NCBI GenBank assembly: GCA_011763485.2
Contig: JAANSK020161114.1
Span: 1 to 25,343 of the forward strand
Origin: Isoetes engelmannii
Taxonomy: Eukaryota > Streptophyta > Lycopodiopsida > Isoetales > Isoetaceae
Direction of reading: 5' to 3'
Length of the DNA: 25,343 nucleotides
A program made the position numbers and the translations under genes. Position 1 is the stretch's first letter. Every line of letters begins with the position of its first letter. Below the pieces are notes generated by a model. The model saw nothing but the letters and a program-made list of their open reading frames with translations. It was not told the DNA's origin and searched no databases. This document shows positions 8,291 through 17,490 of the stretch, in pieces.

Positions 8291-10294
8291 TTAAACAAGG
8301 TCTTCTTCCTTGGCACCAGCTTGCTTTAAGCATGCATTCACAGCCTGTGCGATGGTGACAAAGAACCAATCGTGGCCCATGTGCTCAACAAATCCAGACT
8401 TGTGGAGTTTCATCATCACGCCATTGCCTGGATTAGCTATTGCAAGTTGCACCTCTTTACCTTTCAGAGTTCTGTATGTATCCTCCAGGGCATGGATCGC
8501 TGTAATATCAATGGCCATAACAGGGCTGAAGTCCAGAATAACAAACTGCACAGGTATGTTCTTAGACTCTTCATCTTCTACCCATCTGATCACTCTTTCT
8601 CGTATGTAATTTGCATTTGGGAAATAAATGGCTGCATCAATGCGGATGATGACTATGCCTGCAATTTTGCATGCTTCTGAGTACTGTTTAACATTTCTGA
8701 ACACGTCAGTATTAGGGATTTGACCCATTAGTGATGTATGAGGTCTGGAAAGTTGTAGCAACATGCGCAGCATGGAGATGATAAGAGCAATGAGCAGACC
8801 AAACTGAACAGACAGAAATATGACACCTAAAAAGCCTCCCAAGAATGCCAAAAAGTCCACCTTGTCTACCTTCCATATGGCATAGGCGCCAATAGGATCA
8901 ATCAGGCCAATCACGGCAGAAAAAACAATGGCGGCGAGGGTTACCTCAGGTGTGTAGTGGAACAAAGGAAGCAAAACAAGTAGGGCAATCATTATTACTA
9001 AGGCCATCACTATGTTAGAAGCTGCAGTTCTGCATCCTGCATTTCTATTCACTGCTGATCTGCATAATGATCCTGTTGAAGCATAGCATGAAGTGCATGA
9101 TCCTACCATGTTCATTATTCCAACTGCAACCATCTCCTTGTTGCCATCTATGTGGTATCCATGTGCTGATGCAAATTTTCTTCCTACTGCCACTGCTTCC
9201 ATTAGTCCAATGAATGCTATCACGGCTCCAGTTTGTGCTGCTTTGCTTACGTATTTGGCCCCGAACATTAGTTTATCAGCTGATAGTGGATTCAAGCCCT
9301 CTTTTAAATGGCCAATCACATCCAATCCTCTTTCATTTGCCTTTGTAATCCACACAAAAAATGTTGTCAACACTACTGATGTCAGTGGTGCTGCAACAGA
9401 TAGCCAAAAGAAAATTTTCTTCTTCTTGCTCATGTACTTGGTGAACAATATGAATGTCACAAAGCAGATGGCTATGAGTACCGGTTCCCAGCTCCACTCT
9501 CCATGCCTCTCAAACACTACTCTCAAAATTGAAATAATGTCTGTTTTCTTTGTAAAATGCTTAAGCCCTAGGATTCCCTTCAACTCCTGACAGCATATGA
9601 CCAGAGCTACTCCTGATATAAATCCTAACATAGTAGCATGAGACATGTAATCTATCAGAAATCCTAACCTGAAAATCCCTAGAGCTGCCTGAAACACTCC
9701 TGCAAAAAGTGTTGCGGTGAATGCAAGATATAAATAAAGTGATGGATTTACGTCATGATCTACATATGCCTCCAACATGCTGGCCAATACAAGGGATAAA
9801 ATTGCAGATGGACCTGCTGCTATGTGCCTGGATGTGCCAAATATCGCATAGATTAAAGGAGGAACAAAGCAGGAATAGAGACCAAGCAGAGGTGGCAGAT
9901 TGGCTAGTTTTGCATATGCAATGCCTTGAGGAATAGACATACTTGCGATGGTGAGACCTGAGACTATATCAGCCTTGCAGTCTACTAAACTGTATCTGGA
10001 TCCCCAGCCCAAAATAGGAAACATGTATGCTAAAGCCATAAAGCATTTTCTATGGCTTTTTTGATCTTTGAACTGCCGAAATGGATCATCGGAGAAGAGA
10101 GTCTCCTTGAGGGAGTTGCAAATTTTGTAATACGTGCTTTTAGATTGTGTAGATGGCTTGCTCTGCATTTTGGCAACAGGATCAACATGTGGTATTTCTA
10201 TCTTGGCAACAGGATCAACATGTGGTATTTCCAATTTTTTAAGTTCCAGATGCTCACCACATGCAGGAAGTGGATCTTCATTGCTCTGATCCAT
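8291..10294 (-). CDS. SULTR3: Sulfate transporter, SULTR group 3-like, intronless
   Basis: This encodes a 667-aa SLC26/SulP membrane transporter, expected to move sulfate (some group members move other anions) with protons. A cytosolic N-terminus (1-85) leads into the hydrophobic core of about 10-14 helices (85-515). Landmarks are SIPQGIAYAKLANLPPLLGLY (121-140, ending Y140), FVPPLIYA, LGFLIDYMSHATMLGF, DGNKEMVAVG (383-392) and GLIDPIGAYAIWKVDK. A C-terminal STAS domain covers 537-657. SIPQG and the overall wording favour group 3 over groups 1 and 2. The frame stays open upstream to a GTG at 10381 without another ATG, so I chose the first ATG at 10294, just behind a TATA box. The absence of introns is odd, because flowering-plant SULTR genes have many. 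Length is normal and no defect is visible. Differences from relatives: GTSRHIAAG replaces the usual SSRD wording, and DITA replaces DTSG in the STAS domain. The assignment to the family is certain; the exact subgroup is less so. Confidence 0.94.
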   Translation of the reverse strand: MDQSNEDPLPACGEHLELKKLEIPHVDPVAKIEIPHVDPVAKMQSKPSTQSKSTYYKICNSLKETLFSDDPFRQFKDQKSHRKCFMALAYMFPILGWGSRYSLVDCKADIVSGLTIASMSIPQGIAYAKLANLPPLLGLYSCFVPPLIYAIFGTSRHIAAGPSAILSLVLASMLEAYVDHDVNPSLYLYLAFTATLFAGVFQAALGIFRLGFLIDYMSHATMLGFISGVALVICCQELKGILGLKHFTKKTDIISILRVVFERHGEWSWEPVLIAICFVTFILFTKYMSKKKKIFFWLSVAAPLTSVVLTTFFVWITKANERGLDVIGHLKEGLNPLSADKLMFGAKYVSKAAQTGAVIAFIGLMEAVAVGRKFASAHGYHIDGNKEMVAVGIMNMVGSCTSCYASTGSLCRSAVNRNAGCRTAASNIVMALVIMIALLVLLPLFHYTPEVTLAAIVFSAVIGLIDPIGAYAIWKVDKVDFLAFLGGFLGVIFLSVQFGLLIALIISMLRMLLQLSRPHTSLMGQIPNTDVFRNVKQYSEACKIAGIVIIRIDAAIYFPNANYIRERVIRWVEDEESKNIPVQFVILDFSPVMAIDITAIHALEDTYRTLKGKEVQLAIANPGNGVMMKLHKSGFVEHMGHDWFFVTIAQAVNACLKQAGAKEEDLV
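10169..10234 (-). repeat. 33-bp in-frame duplication in SULTR N-terminus
   Basis: Two almost identical 33-bp units encode LEIPHVDPVAK (residues 21-31) and IEIPHVDPVAK (32-42). The duplication preserves the frame and lies in the cytosolic leader, where length varies within the family. Confidence 0.9.
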
Positions 10295-10342
10295 GTAGTT
10301 GAATATGGAACTCTTCCTCCCATTTGAAGTTAGTAGCAAGGC

Positions 10343-10350
10343 TTTATATA
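10343..10350 (-). promoter_or_regulatory. TATA box of the SULTR gene
   Basis: On the - strand the sequence reads tatataaa, about 50 bp upstream of the ATG at 10294. Transcription would start about 25-30 bp downstream, leaving a very short leader. This placement also argues against any start farther upstream. Confidence 0.55.
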
Positions 10351-10381
10351 AGGTAGATGAAATAAAAATTTGGCTCCCCAC

Positions 10382-10860
10382 ACAATAGTACCAGATCTTT
10401 CCATTGATGATGACTCATATTCTAATTCCAAACATTTGTCAATGAAAGTTAGTGAATGATACACGTTCAAGTAGTACCGTCCACATTTTTACATCTGTAA
10501 CATCATAAGACAAAAAATCGATTCGCTTTAACGTATAGTAGTTTGTCTGATCCATAATATTATGCCACCTAGAAGGAATAAAGGTGTTCAAGGTTAAACT
10601 TTTCTCGTCTTCACTCATTATTGGTTTTGGCATTTATTTTACTGATGGGTCTCTTGTGTAGTTCACGTTTTATCAACTTTTAAATTGACCTTTTATGTGA
10701 TTTGTTTGACCACAAGATTGTGGTTGATGCCAAGATTGTGTTTCACCACAAGATTGTGGTGCTGAAATTTCTGAATCAGTGTTTAGGTATACCTTAAAGA
10801 AAGTTGGAAGGTTCCCAATCATCATCTTCAATTCAGGAAAGTCAAAGAAAGCAACATTCA
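10382..10860. other. upstream region of SULTR, no gene seen
   Basis: There are no convincing reading frames. Three copies of caagattgtg lie at about 10713, 10731 and 10749. Two of them are embedded in the 16-bp inverted repeat accacaagattgtggt (10709-10724 and 10745-10760). Confidence 0.5.
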
Positions 10861-10861
10861 A

Positions 10862-11118
10862 GTTGTCTTAAGCTTCTTTTATAACGCAAATCATTAAGCA
10901 ACCATTAGCTTGTTATACAAGGCAAATCAGTTCTTGTTTGGGGTTTTGCAACTAGAACTTATTTGAACTGAGTGTTGGTCGGTTTTGATTGTCTTAAGCC
11001 TGTTTTATAGCGCAAAAGAAACCAATTGCTTGTTTTACAAGGCAACGCCAAGTATAATTGTTCTTGTTTGGGCTTTTGCAATCCAAACTTAATTGAAACC
11101 AGCGTCGGCCGGTTTTGA
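10862..11118. repeat. 127-bp tandem duplication
   Basis: Two units, from about 10862 and 10989, share ttgtcttaagc, tttata(a/g)cgcaaa, gcttgtt(a/t)tacaaggcaa, gttcttgtttggg and gg(t/c)cggttttgat. They differ by roughly a quarter of positions and small indels. They lie 570-820 bp upstream of the SULTR start codon. Confidence 0.75.
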
Positions 11119-11270
11119 TGTTAGGAGAGGTTCACCAATGATGAACCTTGGTCCAATAGTGGACCATGATAAAATGGATCGAATTTTGGTTTTGATGAGG
11201 TGGGAGAGGGTCACCAATAATGAACCTTGGTCCAGTAGTGGACCATGATAAAATGGATTGAATTTTTCAA
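11111..11270. repeat. 78-bp tandem duplication with inner palindrome
   Basis: Units at 11111-11187 and 11188-11270 share ggttttgatg, caccaat(g/a)atgaacc and gaccatgataaaatggat, with few differences, so this copying is more recent than the neighbouring one. Each unit contains tggtcca/tggacca, a 7-bp inverted repeat. Confidence 0.8.
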
Positions 11271-12063
11271 TATTGGATGAATACAAAATTATAGTCTCAA
11301 TCTAAACCATTGAATGAAGTGGGTGGAAAAGTAGGTTCAATCTTGATCATTAGGATTTTAAGTGACCCTTACTATTCTTGGATAGACCCGTTTTGTGGAG
11401 AGATTGCATGGGCTAGCCTATATATATTCAATTATCTTCAAGTATATGTAGTACTTGAAACCAAGATCTTTATACCATTACATTTAATTAACAAAAATGT
11501 TTTATTTTTCAAGTTTCTTTGTCTATAATTCTTAAGTGGTTCACTATTTGGTACACCCCCTCAATTAGAGATTCATTCATTGTGCTTCAAGGGAAGGGCA
11601 TTAACAAAGGCATACATGACTATATACTATTAAAGTCCAATTGAAAATTTGTGAAACTAATGAACTATGCTATAAAGTGTGAAATATGTGCATGTGGATT
11701 ATGTTCAGTGCTTTAGAACATCATCATATGGAAGAAACTAGACACCATTGGATTCTTCTTAAGTCACATGATCTAATGGTGTAATTTTTTTCAGAAAATA
11801 TGTGTGAATTTCGAGTTCTTGGGGATTAAATGTGGGGAGGGGGGTCAAGTGGACCCCATTTTGGAGCTTTTTAAGCCATGGACATCCTCTTCAGACATAA
11901 CGTGGCATTTAGGCCCTAGTGATCGCAGTCTAGGTGCCAGTGGCCGCACGTTATAGGGTTCATGTGATCCGCAGCAACAATTCGCTTATAAAGCCTCGAT
12001 CTCGATCTTGTTTAAGCATTCGAATTTCGACCTCCGACAGTCCAAGACTCGAAAAGGGAGGGA
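11271..12063. other. non-genic stretch, nothing recognised
   Basis: AT-rich DNA without a frame longer than about 70 codons. I see no domain, terminal repeat or RNA gene. A g-rich tract (about 11832-11846) precedes a more GC-rich segment that leads into the foldback units. Confidence 0.4.
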
Positions 12064-12161
12064 TAATGGCCCGGGGGAGGCCATTACGCCCTGTAAGGCC
12101 CTGGCGACCCCATTAGGGCATGCCAAGCTGAGCAGGGCGTAATGGCCTCCCCGGGCTATTA
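12064..12161. repeat. foldback unit A, 98 bp
   Basis: Arm 12064-12093 (starting taatggcccggggg) pairs with arm 12133-12161 (ending cccgggctatta) over 29-30 bp with one mismatch and one extra base. The 39-bp loop has no coding potential. With such long arms it is a MITE-like or snap-back element. Confidence 0.85.
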
Positions 12162-12166
12162 CCCCA

Positions 12167-12321
12167 CATAATAATAGGGGGGAGGCTATTATGAACGTTA
12201 CGTGGCCCATGTTTTTCCTTCTTCTTTTTTTGTGCCATGGTAAATGAATTTTAGAGAAGAAGATTATAGTATTTAAGATAGTGTCATAATTGTGAGTAAT
12301 AGCCTCCCCCCTATTATTATG
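12167..12321. mobile_element. foldback unit B / MITE, 155 bp
   Basis: A perfect 25-bp terminal inverted repeat (12167-12191 and 12297-12321, beginning cataataata, followed by six G and aggctatta) flanks a 105-bp AT-rich centre without coding capacity. This is the structure of a MITE. The outermost bases cata/tatg leave open whether a ta or longer target duplication is present. The arms resemble those of unit A. Confidence 0.8.
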
Positions 12322-12484
12322 ATAAGCTTTATTATCCATGGGATTTTCTGTCAATTACCTTATCCATGTGGGTCTGCGCTCAATCTGGGGGGAACCTTGG
12401 GTGTTTAAATTGTTGTTTTCTTGGCATTTAGTGTGCTCAGTTTTGTCCTTTGTCTGATACACTGGTACTTTCCGCAGCAGTGAG

Positions 12485-12913
12485 ATGGAGCGTACACCGA
12501 GAGGTCGAGGTTATAACAATCATTTGCCATTGCAAGGGCGATTCTCGAGGACCCCGTCCTTTGGATCATCTGCTAAGAATTCAAGAACAATCTCGAGCTC
12601 CAGCAACACATTTGGCTCCACCGTTCCGTCTGCCAGTCATGTTGCATTCTGGAATGTGCTGATTATACAATGCCAGGTGGATGATGCGATCTCAAACACC
12701 ATTCTGGTTATCTGTCCAGTGGAGATTGCAGACATCCTTCAAGGTGGCTGGGAGGATTGCTCTGTCTACTGTGAAGTGGTTATCTTTGAGGATGGAAACG
12801 TGCTTCTCCAAATGGAGGCTGATCTGTGCTTCCTACCTGCTGTTGTGCCATCTCTATGCCATGTTTGGACAAGTTCCTTCTATCTTTCTTCTTTGGTCGT
12901 GAATATGTCTTGA
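12485..12913 (+). CDS. unassigned 142-aa reading frame
   Basis: The frame opens with MERTPRGRGYNNHLPLQGRF, continues as a Ser/Thr-rich, basic stretch to about residue 45, and then becomes mixed hydrophobic and acidic (VDDAISNTILVICPVEIADI). I recognise no family. Splice-like ends were not identified, so it may be a first exon, a small gene or chance. Its composition is less biased than the surrounding AT-rich DNA, which is the only hint for coding. Confidence 0.22.
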   Translation: MERTPRGRGYNNHLPLQGRFSRTPSFGSSAKNSRTISSSSNTFGSTVPSASHVAFWNVLIIQCQVDDAISNTILVICPVEIADILQGGWEDCSVYCEVVIFEDGNVLLQMEADLCFLPAVVPSLCHVWTSSFYLSSLVVNMS

Positions 12914-13414
12914 CCCGGGAGTGGACTCCCAATTTTGTACGATTATTGTGTAGTTTTTTTTTTATTAGCAGGGTTGCCTAAACTGAGGTGCCGATTCGTG
13001 AATGCCTAGCCTATCCACGTGCTAGGCCATGTCAGCCATTTTCAACTACAACCATTAGATCTATTATTTTTTAATCCGACGGCCTTGGAAATTAGAAATT
13101 CCTTGGAGATTCCTTTCCCCTTCTCCGGCCATATTCATGCACTGCCCTTATTTCTTTCCGGATTTCTCTTGAACGGAGTGGCATGAGTAGAGATGTCTGC
13201 TCAAAGAATTTCCATTCTAACCTGTTGGAAGTTTGTTTTTTCGTCCCTTCCTTTCTTGACAACATTCTACCTTCCTTGTTTCTGCTCAAGGCTCGATTTT
13301 TTGTTTCCATCTGTTTACCTCCATTCCATGCACCTGAAATCTGGATTCATATTTGCGTCCTACATTTCATTTTCTGTGACCTCATATTCTGTCCTCAAAC
13401 AAAGGCATAGGTTT
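12914..13414. other. non-genic stretch
   Basis: A T-run (about 12953-12963) is followed by a short inverted repeat gcctagc/gctaggc (about 13006-13028). A C/T-rich segment then gives long but biased frames on both strands. No gene or RNA was recognised. Confidence 0.4.
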
Positions 13415-13925
13415 CACTACAAAAGAACTGGCGTTTATTATCAGTTTCTTTGTCCCTTTGTAGACTACTGCAAATTCTAGAAAACTGTCAAAAATGTGAC
13501 GATAAAAATGTCAAAAATTGGTGACAATACAATGTCAGTTTTTTGTCACTTTTTGCAATTTTTTTGACAATTATTTTGTTTTTAATAGTTTTTTTGTCAC
13601 TTTTTTTAGTAATTTTTTGACACTTATTTTGTCATATTTTAGGTTGTTTTATGGCAATTTATTGTCATCTATAGTGTCGTATTTTAAAGCATTCCTTGCC
13701 ATTTTTTTTGGCAATTCTTTGGCACATTTTGTGTCATTTTTATATTTACTTAGTGTCACTTTTTTGGCATTTATTTGGCACCTATTTTGCCATATTTTAA
13801 GTTTTCTTGGCACTTTTTTGTCATCTACTTTAACATATGGTAAGTTCTTTTTAGCACATTTTGTCATCTATTAACATATTTAGGTAGCTTTTTGTCACTT
13901 TTTTTGACACCGTTATAGTCAATAC
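13415..13925 (+). mobile_element. CACTA-type transposon end with subterminal repeats
   Basis: The sequence cactacaaaagaactg (13415-13430) matches the usual start of plant CACTA (En/Spm) transposons. From about 13490 to 13925 a dense series of related short words follows (ttttttgtcac, ttttttgacac, tttttggcac, attttgtcatcta, also as gtgacaa and tgtcaaaa). This is what CACTA subterminal binding arrays look like. The opposite terminus (expected ...gtagtg) was not found downstream, so the element is truncated or its end has decayed. Confidence 0.6.
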
Positions 13926-14143
13926 GTAAAATAAAAAATTTGGACACTCGTTTTTCCTTAGTGACATATTTTTGTTTTTGTCGCTTTGGTGCCATGCATT
14001 GACTCTTACTTTTGTCACATCATTGCCGAAACATAAAAGCAATTTTAAATCATCATTATTGGTTCACAATGTCTGAAAAGAACACTGGACATGAATTGTT
14101 TCCGGAGAAGTCTATGACAAGTGAAATAATGAAGATGCTAGGT

Positions 14144-15035
14144 TTAAACACTATCAACGTCAACCTCCTCATTTTCAGTACCAGATGTACTATCGTCACT
14201 TCCAATGCTAGATTCATCGCTTAAACTTTCGCTGCTTGATGATTCTGACATATTCAGCTACATAAGGCAAAAATACATTATAAGGCTAAAATATTAGAAG
14301 TACAAACATATACAATAACTTAGATAAAAAACCTACTTGCACAGTCTCTTGATTCTCCTCATGTGGTACTTGATATGCAATAAGTTTCCCCTTGACATCT
14401 ATTGCGGGGACGTTCTCACCGGAATAACCTCTACAATTGGCATACTAAATATTGCAAAAAATAAGAAAGTTATAAGGATTATTTATAGGACTTGATTCCA
14501 AACAAATAAGACATGGTACTTACATAATTAGAGATGATTGTGCGATCCCCACCAGACCCAATGCATGTTTTTTTTCTTCCTTTGAGATGCCGCCATCTTC
14601 TTCATGGGGTACTCCACCTTTGCTAATTCCAGAAAGTTTTTCCAGTTCGCTTTTTTAACAGACGAAGGTTTGGATGTCAAACGTTTCCGCGCCGTCCGTC
14701 TTAGGTAATCCCTATCAATATATTCGAAGAAAATTAAAACCCTAGCCTAGATAAAACAAGTAAAAATAATTTGAAAATATTATATGTCTAACCTGTGATA
14801 ATTTCATTCGTAACCAAGTTCCTTCAACACCATCTCCTCATTAAAACCGGCACCAAATTGTTCCTTTAGGTCATTAATGACGTGGTCCTTCTGGCGCAGC
14901 TTAACTTAGTCACCAGTTTAGATGTATCTCATGGCAGTGACCCAATATATAACTAGTTTCAATATCCATAAACTCTTTTCCATGAGCATCAGGATGGATC
15001 TTTCCACCCGTAGAAACAAATATCTATTGTACATA
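14144..15035 (-). pseudogene. spliced, broken gene inside the CACTA-type element
   Basis: Three - strand exons join well. Exon 14337-14444 has exactly 36 codons (from YANCRGYSGENVPAIDVKGK) with a tag acceptor and a gtaggt donor. The last exon, 14144-14257, is Ser/Glu/Asp-rich (MSESSSSESLSDESSIGSDD) and ends in TAA. Exon 14524-14711 (TSKPSSVKKANWKNFLELAK) ends at a gtaagt donor but is one base out of frame, probably in the A-run near 14565. Farther upstream, 14793-15035 reads LRQKDHVINDLKEQF and KIHPDAHGKEFMDIE with stops. Location behind CACTA subterminal repeats suggests a transposon-encoded protein. I do not recognise the family, and the acidic tail alone is not diagnostic. Confidence 0.5.
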
Positions 15036-15056
15036 TTGCATTGTAACAATGCAATA
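15034..15056. repeat. perfect 10-bp inverted repeat, 3-nt loop
   Basis: tattgcattg and caatgcaata flank taa. It lies at the upstream edge of the broken spliced gene and would form a tight cruciform or hairpin. Confidence 0.7.
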
Positions 15057-15109
15057 TAGAAAACATTATATACATCATCGAGATGAGAATGAACACTAAA
15101 AACAAGCAT

Positions 15110-15729
15110 TGCATCATCAAGTGAGTCTAGTCCAGGGCCTTCAAGAAAAGATAGGATATGTTGTACTCGTCAAAAACAACAGTTAGTTTAGTTCTGTAAT
15201 TTTCTTATTTCCAGTAGAACTACACCTTCTACAATTACGATATTTGTTAAATGCAGCGGGGCCTCTTCTTCTTCGTATTCTAGTAGGGGTGCACGGTCAG
15301 ATAATGCTAGAGTCGATCCCATCTAAAGTTTATATCAATCTAAATGGCCTTGTTGGTGTCTGAAGTGTCGTGGTGCGAGAAAACTAGAGTACAACATTAG
15401 ACAAGATCATAAAATAAGATTTGGGTGGTGTGCAGATGCATCTCCTCCTGATTATTCTGAAAGACGGATGGGTCGAAAGGTCGATGAGTTACGTTTATAA
15501 ATTTTTTTTATCTATGCTCGATTTTTGGCAACATTAGAATTTAGACAATCTTGCAGTACATGAACGTAACTCACCAATTGCACCCGAAGATCGCACTCAG
15601 CAACTTTCAAACGAATAAGTAAATGGCATAGGTGATCATCCTCTGGGGCTGCCAACCATTTATTGAAAGTGGGGTAGCATTTGTCATCTTTTTTTCTCTT
15701 TTGGGTTTTCATGCACTTCATGTGTGTCT
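15110..15729. other. non-genic stretch, nothing recognised
   Basis: One - strand frame of 69 codons (15512-15721) is basic and Lys-rich at its start, and no family is recognised. It may belong to the decayed gene to its left. No other signal was seen. Confidence 0.35.
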
Positions 15730-15812
15730 GGGCGTTTCGTCTAGTGGTAACACACTAGTCCTATAACAAAATTAATATATGTTTCGAGTTGAAGACCGCC
15801 CATAGTCACATT
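15730..15812 (+). mobile_element. tRNA-derived SINE head
   Basis: The segment opens with gggcgtttcgt, contains the A-box-like ctagtggtaacac (15741-15753) and the B-box-like gtttcgagttgaagacc (15781-15797), and closes with gccc, which can pair with the opening gggc. It matches the reverse-strand unit at 16290-16364 along its length. The body and tail after about 15812 are not recognisable. Confidence 0.6.
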
Positions 15813-16169
15813 CAATATGTAAAATATTGCTTCTTCTTATTTTCACCAAATCCACTCTATCAGGTTGTCATTGACACCCTAGACTTGCACAAGCATAATT
15901 CTTTTAAAGAAGTCATTTACTTGATCCACACTAGAGATAATCAAGATAGAAGTCATTTACTAGATCCAACTAGAGCATCCATCTCGCTCGAGCAAACCAA
16001 TAATGCATAAATTCATGGACTTCGTATTGGTATCTAGCTCTCAGTCATGTGCATTTCCAACCACTCGAGTCGCAATAGTTAGATGATGCCTCATCCATTG
16101 GCGTAGGTGCCAAACAACCCAACTCCCAGAGCCAAGACCTAACCTCCTTTATAGTAAGATATGGAGGGA

Positions 16170-16364
16170 CTGACGGACGGACAGAACGGATGGATGGATA
16201 GATGGACAGACAGATAAATAGACAAATAGATAGGTATTATTTTAACATCCATGAAGACCACACGAGGCCATGTGGCAGGACTCTACATAGTGCGACTCTG
16301 GGCGATCTCGAACGGCAGACGTGATTGTTCTAGGTCTAGCGTGTTACCACTAGACCAAAGGCCC
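16170..16364 (-). mobile_element. SINE with simple-repeat tail
   Basis: On the - strand it starts gggcctttggtctagtggta (16364 onward), with A box near 16356-16341 and B box gttcgagatcgcc (16313-16301). The body ends in tggatgttaaaataatacc at about 16233. A run of gatg/gaca-type tetranucleotides (16170-16232 on the + strand) forms the tail. The tRNA-like head, short body and simple tail define a SINE. Its head matches 15730-15812 in opposite orientation, and its 3' end matches 17255-17290. Confidence 0.7.
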
Positions 16365-16370
16365 AGGGAA

Positions 16371-17254
16371 AAGGGAACAATATTACAACAATCATATGGA
16401 CAGGAATAATAAGCCTCAGACTGAAAGAAGCATGGATTATCCACTCCACATTCAAGCTGCCATTGGAAATAGCAAGCAATATCAGGACTATGACAAGCAA
16501 AGGAACAAAGGTCATAATATGGAATGAAATCGGCAAGACTTGAAACCATTTGGAGGAATCGTTATAGTTATTGATGGTGATTTCAAATAGCTCTTTCCAA
16601 TAGTGAATCAAGCAACAAGAAAGAGATTGACTCAAACCGTTTGAAGAGTAACCACCTCCAGAGACACTTCAGTAGCCTCAAACTCACACATAATATGCAT
16701 GTGTAACATGCGAAAATGGATGGCAATGGAGATCTTAAACATGGAAGATGATGATGATGGGATTATGTTTATTATTTATTTAACACCTCAAAGAATGACA
16801 TCAAGAAGCAGCAATCCTCCTGCTAGGGATTATGTATCCTCGACGCACAGGAACATGATTATGCGTCACCAAAACAACATCGAAGATCGACACGTCAAAT
16901 AGCATCATGGGAAAGTTCGAGTTCTATTTTCAAAGATCAACTTGATGCCGTCAAATTCTAGCATCCCTTTCAATAGGAGCATTGTCAACCACCTTCTCCA
17001 TATTGTAATGGTAGTCTCTAGAAACATCACCTCCAATCTTCTATATGTCACCCACTCAAGATGCACCTCAAGAAGTGGCATCAAAGTCTTTATGCAGAAA
17101 GACAAGAAGACTCTAATTCATATATACTACAAACCCAAAGCCCACCAAGGTGGCATCTTCTAGGTTATACGCTAGGTTGAAATTATGCGACTGATTTTGA
17201 GATTTCTTTTATTTTTACAGGGGTTCAGAACATGAATTCTTTATAAAGAAGAAG
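16371..17254. other. non-genic stretch, nothing recognised
   Basis: Frames up to about 100 codons occur on both strands but overlap each other, and none resembles a known family. I found no RNA gene, terminal repeat or retroelement motif. Confidence 0.35.
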
Positions 17255-17290
17255 GAAAAACAATTTTAACGTCCACGAGAACCCAATCGG
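17255..17290 (-). mobile_element. SINE 3' fragment
   Basis: The + strand sequence caattttaacgtccacgaga corresponds to tattttaacatccatgaaga at 16237-16256, the 3' end of the SINE on the - strand. The tRNA-like head is missing, so this is a truncated copy or only a shared 3' end. Confidence 0.4.
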
Positions 17291-17490
17291 GTTATAAAAG
17301 AGTAAATCCGCCATCCACCTATTCTGACACAACCAGGAACAAAGAATGACTACATACTGCACACCAAAAATTTCTTATTGAATAACTTTGCTTACTGGAA
17401 GCTTAAAATGAAGCCTCTTCTACCCTCTGCAACTTCATGGCAAACATTTTTGAAAAAATGTAGTCAGATAGAGATTACATTGATGAATAT

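Noticed and set aside
8310-10327. Several + strand frames of 60-165 codons opposite the SULTR gene
   Set aside because: They are antisense shadows of a well-conserved coding sequence and resemble no protein.
10295-10381. Longer SULTR start giving 29 extra residues
   Set aside because: The codon at 10381 is GTG, not ATG. The extra segment contains the TATA box, and its translation does not resemble SULTR leaders.
13518-13874. 118-codon frame rich in Phe and Leu
   Set aside because: It is produced by the T-rich subterminal repeat array; the opposite strand is equally open.
15730-15812. Functional tRNA gene
   Set aside because: The head has A and B boxes and short end pairing but no proper anticodon arm, and a second diverged copy shows it is a repeat.
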